From Litoreibacter sp. (GTDB taxonomy: Bacteria; Pseudomonadota; Alphaproteobacteria; Rhodobacterales; Rhodobacteraceae), in the NCBI GenBank assembly GCA_013042765.1, contig JABDPP010000447.1:1-7908 (forward strand): DNA of 7,908 bases, written 5' to 3'. Positions 5,754 through 7,908 of this stretch are shown piece by piece (positions within the stretch are counted from its first letter, which is position 1; each line of letters opens with the position of its first letter). Both the position numbers and the translations under genes were made by a program. Under the pieces are notes generated by a model, which was not told the origin of the DNA, did no database searches, and saw nothing but the letters and a program-made list of their open reading frames with translations.

Positions 5754-5816
5754 GCCTTGCCCCCCTGAGCGCAAGCGGTTACCACAGCCCAAATCGAACT
5801 AAAAAAGGCGTGCGCT

Positions 5817-7679
5817 ATGGCGTCCTCGAATAAATCAAAATCGTCAAAGATCTTTGTCTGGATCATCCTGCTGTTGTTGATGGTGGGTCTTGCAGGCTTT
5901 GGCATCGGCGGGTTTGGCGGGACGATACGCACCATCGGCAGCGTCGGCAAAACCGATATCACGGTCGTCGAATATCAACGCGCGCTGCAGCAGGAACTGA
6001 CCCGCGCCAGCCAGGCCCGTGGCGCCCAGATCAGCTTTCCCGAAGCACTGCAGATTGGCCTCGATCAACGCGTGCGCAGCCGGCTCGTGGCGCTTGCCGC
6101 TCTGGACGAGGAAGCCCGCCTGATGGGTTTATCTGTGGGTGACGACGAAGTGGCCCGCGAATTGCAGCAGGTTCCGCAGTTCCGGGGCATCGATGGCAGC
6201 TTCGACCGCGAAGCCTATGAGTTCACGCTGAGCCAGAACGGGTTGCGCACCGACGAGTTCGAAGAGTCGCTGCGCGAAGGCGCGGCCCGCGCGATCCTGC
6301 AGCAGGCGGTGACCGGCGGTCTGACCGCGAACCCCGGCTATGGCCGTGCGGTTTACGGCTTTCTCGAGGAGAAACGCAGCTTCCGTTGGGCGCCCCTTGA
6401 TCCGGCCTTGCTTGTTACCGGGAACGCGACACCAACCGAGGCGCAGTTGCAGGCCTATTACGATGAGAATGGTGACGATTTCCTGACGCCCGAGATCCGC
6501 AAGATCTCCTACGCATGGCTGTCTCCCGATATGCTGCTCGACACGATCGATGTGGATGAAGACGAACTGCGGCGCCTCTATGACGGGCGGATCGCGGAGT
6601 TTATTCAACCCGAGCGGCGTCTCGTCGAGCGTCTGGGCTTTGAGACCATGGAGGCCGCACTGGCCGCCAAGGCGCAGATCGAGGCCGGAGAGACCAGCTT
6701 TGACGATCTGGTCACCGGGCGCGGGCTGACACTTGATGATGTCGATCTGGGCGAAGTGGCGGCGGCTGACCTCGACACGGCGGTGGCCGAGGTTGTATTT
6801 GCCCTTGGCGAGCCGGGCGTCAGCGCCCCGGTGGAAACCTCGATCGGTCCGGCGCTTTTCCGCATCAACGCGGTGCTGGAAGCCAACGAGATCACGTTCG
6901 AGCAAGCCCGTCCGGAGCTTCTCACCGAGACCACAACCGACCGCGCACGCCGCGTCATTCTCGATCAGATCGAGGGAATTGACGATCTTCTGGCCGGCGG
7001 CGCCACGCTGGAAGAGCTGGGCACGGAAACCGAGATGCAGTTCGGTACGCTGGACTATTCCGCTGAGCTTGCCGAAGGCGATGAGAGCCTCGCTGCCTAT
7101 GACGAAGCCCGGGCCGAGATCCTGCAGGCCACGGTTGAAGATTTTCCGGAAGTACGCGAGTTGAGCGATGGCGGAATTTTCGCCCTGCGGCTTGATGAGG
7201 TGATTGACCCAGCCGTGCCGTCGCTGGATGAAATCCGCGATGAGGTGACCGCAGCGTGGGACGCGACCGAGACGCAGCGCCGCCTGTCGGAACTGGGCGA
7301 CTCCCTGCAGACGCAAATGAAGGACGGCACTGCGATGGAAGCTCTTGGGCTGACCGCGCAGGCCGAGATCGACCGCACCCGCAACGACTTCGTCGAGGGT
7401 GCGCCTGTTAGCCTTCTGGAACAGGTCTTCCGTCTGGACGCTTCCGGCACGGCGCTGGTGGAGGATGGCACGACGGTTGTTCTGGTCGAGCTGACCAACA
7501 TTTCGCCTGCCAATCTCGACAGCGAAGAGGCACAGACCTTCCTCGCGGCGCTGGACGATCAGGCCAGCCAGGGCATGGCGGTTGATGTGTTCGAGCTCTT
7601 TGGTCAAGCGCTGCAGCAGCGCCACGGGATCACGCTGGATCAGACCGCGATCAACGCGATCCACCAGCAATTCCAGTAA
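5817..7679 (+). CDS. ppiD: PpiD/SurA-like periplasmic folding factor, membrane anchored (620 aa)
   Basis: PpiD-type proteins are inner-membrane-anchored periplasmic chaperones that receive proteins leaving the Sec translocon. The N-terminus shows a short basic cytosolic segment (1-11), one membrane helix (about 12-33), then a SurA-like helical chaperone domain (about 40-165). A parvulin-like region follows (about 268-353), recognisable by RRLVERLGF, the ETSFDDLV segment and the FALGEPGVSAPVETSIGPALFRI end. The parvulin motif usually begins with a His-Ile-Leu core after the basic pair; here the His is absent, so isomerase activity is doubtful, as also described for E. coli PpiD. A second, more divergent half runs to the C-terminus. 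The protein is acidic, which suits a marine organism. AAGG lies 8 nt before the ATG. The 63 bp upstream holds no strong terminator. trpE follows after 7 bp. Confidence 0.9.
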   Translation: MASSNKSKSSKIFVWIILLLLMVGLAGFGIGGFGGTIRTIGSVGKTDITVVEYQRALQQELTRASQARGAQISFPEALQIGLDQRVRSRLVALAALDEEARLMGLSVGDDEVARELQQVPQFRGIDGSFDREAYEFTLSQNGLRTDEFEESLREGAARAILQQAVTGGLTANPGYGRAVYGFLEEKRSFRWAPLDPALLVTGNATPTEAQLQAYYDENGDDFLTPEIRKISYAWLSPDMLLDTIDVDEDELRRLYDGRIAEFIQPERRLVERLGFETMEAALAAKAQIEAGETSFDDLVTGRGLTLDDVDLGEVAAADLDTAVAEVVFALGEPGVSAPVETSIGPALFRINAVLEANEITFEQARPELLTETTTDRARRVILDQIEGIDDLLAGGATLEELGTETEMQFGTLDYSAELAEGDESLAAYDEARAEILQATVEDFPEVRELSDGGIFALRLDEVIDPAVPSLDEIRDEVTAAWDATETQRRLSELGDSLQTQMKDGTAMEALGLTAQAEIDRTRNDFVEGAPVSLLEQVFRLDASGTALVEDGTTVVLVELTNISPANLDSEEAQTFLAALDDQASQGMAVDVFELFGQALQQRHGITLDQTAINAIHQQFQ

Positions 7680-7686
7680 GGCGGCG

Positions 7687-7908
7687 ATGAACCTCTCCCC
7701 CGCATATGAGGATTTCGAAGCCCGGTTCGCAGCGGGCGAGAACCAGGTGGTCTATACACGGCTGGTCGCCGATCTGGACACGCCGGTCTCGCTGATGATG
7801 AAACTGACCGACGCGCAGCGCGACAGTTTCGTGCTGGAATCGGTGACCGGTGGCGAGGTGCGCGGGCGCTATTCCATCGTGGGCATGAAGCCGGATCTGA
7901 TCTGGCAG
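7687..7908 (+). CDS. trpE: Anthranilate synthase component I, N-terminal part, truncated by window edge
   Basis: TrpE uses chorismate and ammonia (from glutamine via TrpG) to make anthranilate, the first committed step of tryptophan synthesis. The 74 visible codons are the N-terminal domain only. They include LES at 50-52, part of the element that binds the feedback inhibitor tryptophan in known TrpE proteins, and GRYSIVGMKPDLIW (60-73), typical of this family's N-terminus. AAGG from the end of ppiD, 5 nt before the ATG, is the probable ribosome site, and the 7-bp gap indicates co-transcription with ppiD. I see no leader peptide or attenuator at this junction, so if trpE is attenuated the element must lie elsewhere. 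The catalytic domain is outside the window. Confidence 0.9.
   Translation, partial: MNLSPAYEDFEARFAAGENQVVYTRLVADLDTPVSLMMKLTDAQRDSFVLESVTGGEVRGRYSIVGMKPDLIWQ

Noticed and set aside
5754..5816. Terminator or promoter between the aminotransferase and ppiD
   Set aside because: CTTGC/GCAAG could form a short stem but no U-tract follows, and no -35/-10 pair with good spacing was seen. ppiD may be read from upstream or from a promoter I cannot recognise.

Overview
The window looks like a chromosomal segment of a marine alphaproteobacterium of the Rhodobacterales (Roseobacter group). The codons are GC-rich, and the proteins read like roseobacter orthologues: a large B12-dependent NrdJ, a tandem cold-shock-domain protein followed by a DUF192 protein, a FabI enoyl reductase, and a PpiD-type chaperone directly before trpE. 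This is inference from recognised protein families; no database search was run. I see no phage genes, transposase, insertion sequence, CRISPR array or other sign of recent transfer.

Left half (about 1-3030), all on the minus strand and read right to left: pdxH (pyridoxamine 5'-phosphate oxidase), a tandem cold-shock-domain protein, a secreted DUF192 protein whose start overlaps the cold-shock gene by 20 bp, a tRNA-Pro(UGG), and nrdJ, cut off by the left window edge. The 500 bp between the tRNA and nrdJ has no convincing gene but is rich in signals. It holds a candidate sigma-70 promoter overlapped by two NrdR-like boxes with the usual one-box, 16-bp-gap, one-box spacing. A leader of about 180 nt follows, able to fold into stacked helices that begin almost at the predicted transcription start. 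A further, better-matching NrdR-like box overlaps a DnaA-box match beside the tRNA.

Right half (about 3173-7908), all on the plus strand: fabI, gpt (xanthine/guanine phosphoribosyltransferase), a class I/II PLP-dependent aminotransferase, ppiD, and the first 74 codons of trpE. pdxH and fabI diverge from a 142-bp intergenic region. gpt and the aminotransferase are 4 bp apart, and ppiD and trpE are 7 bp apart, so each pair is probably co-transcribed. Between fabI and gpt lies a short alternating purine-pyrimidine and TA-repeat dyad.

The content is mostly housekeeping: deoxynucleotide supply, PLP salvage, fatty-acid elongation, purine salvage, envelope protein folding and tryptophan entry. I found no clear new defence or mobile system. 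The most interesting part is the nrdJ control region, with NrdR boxes, a structured leader and a distal box.
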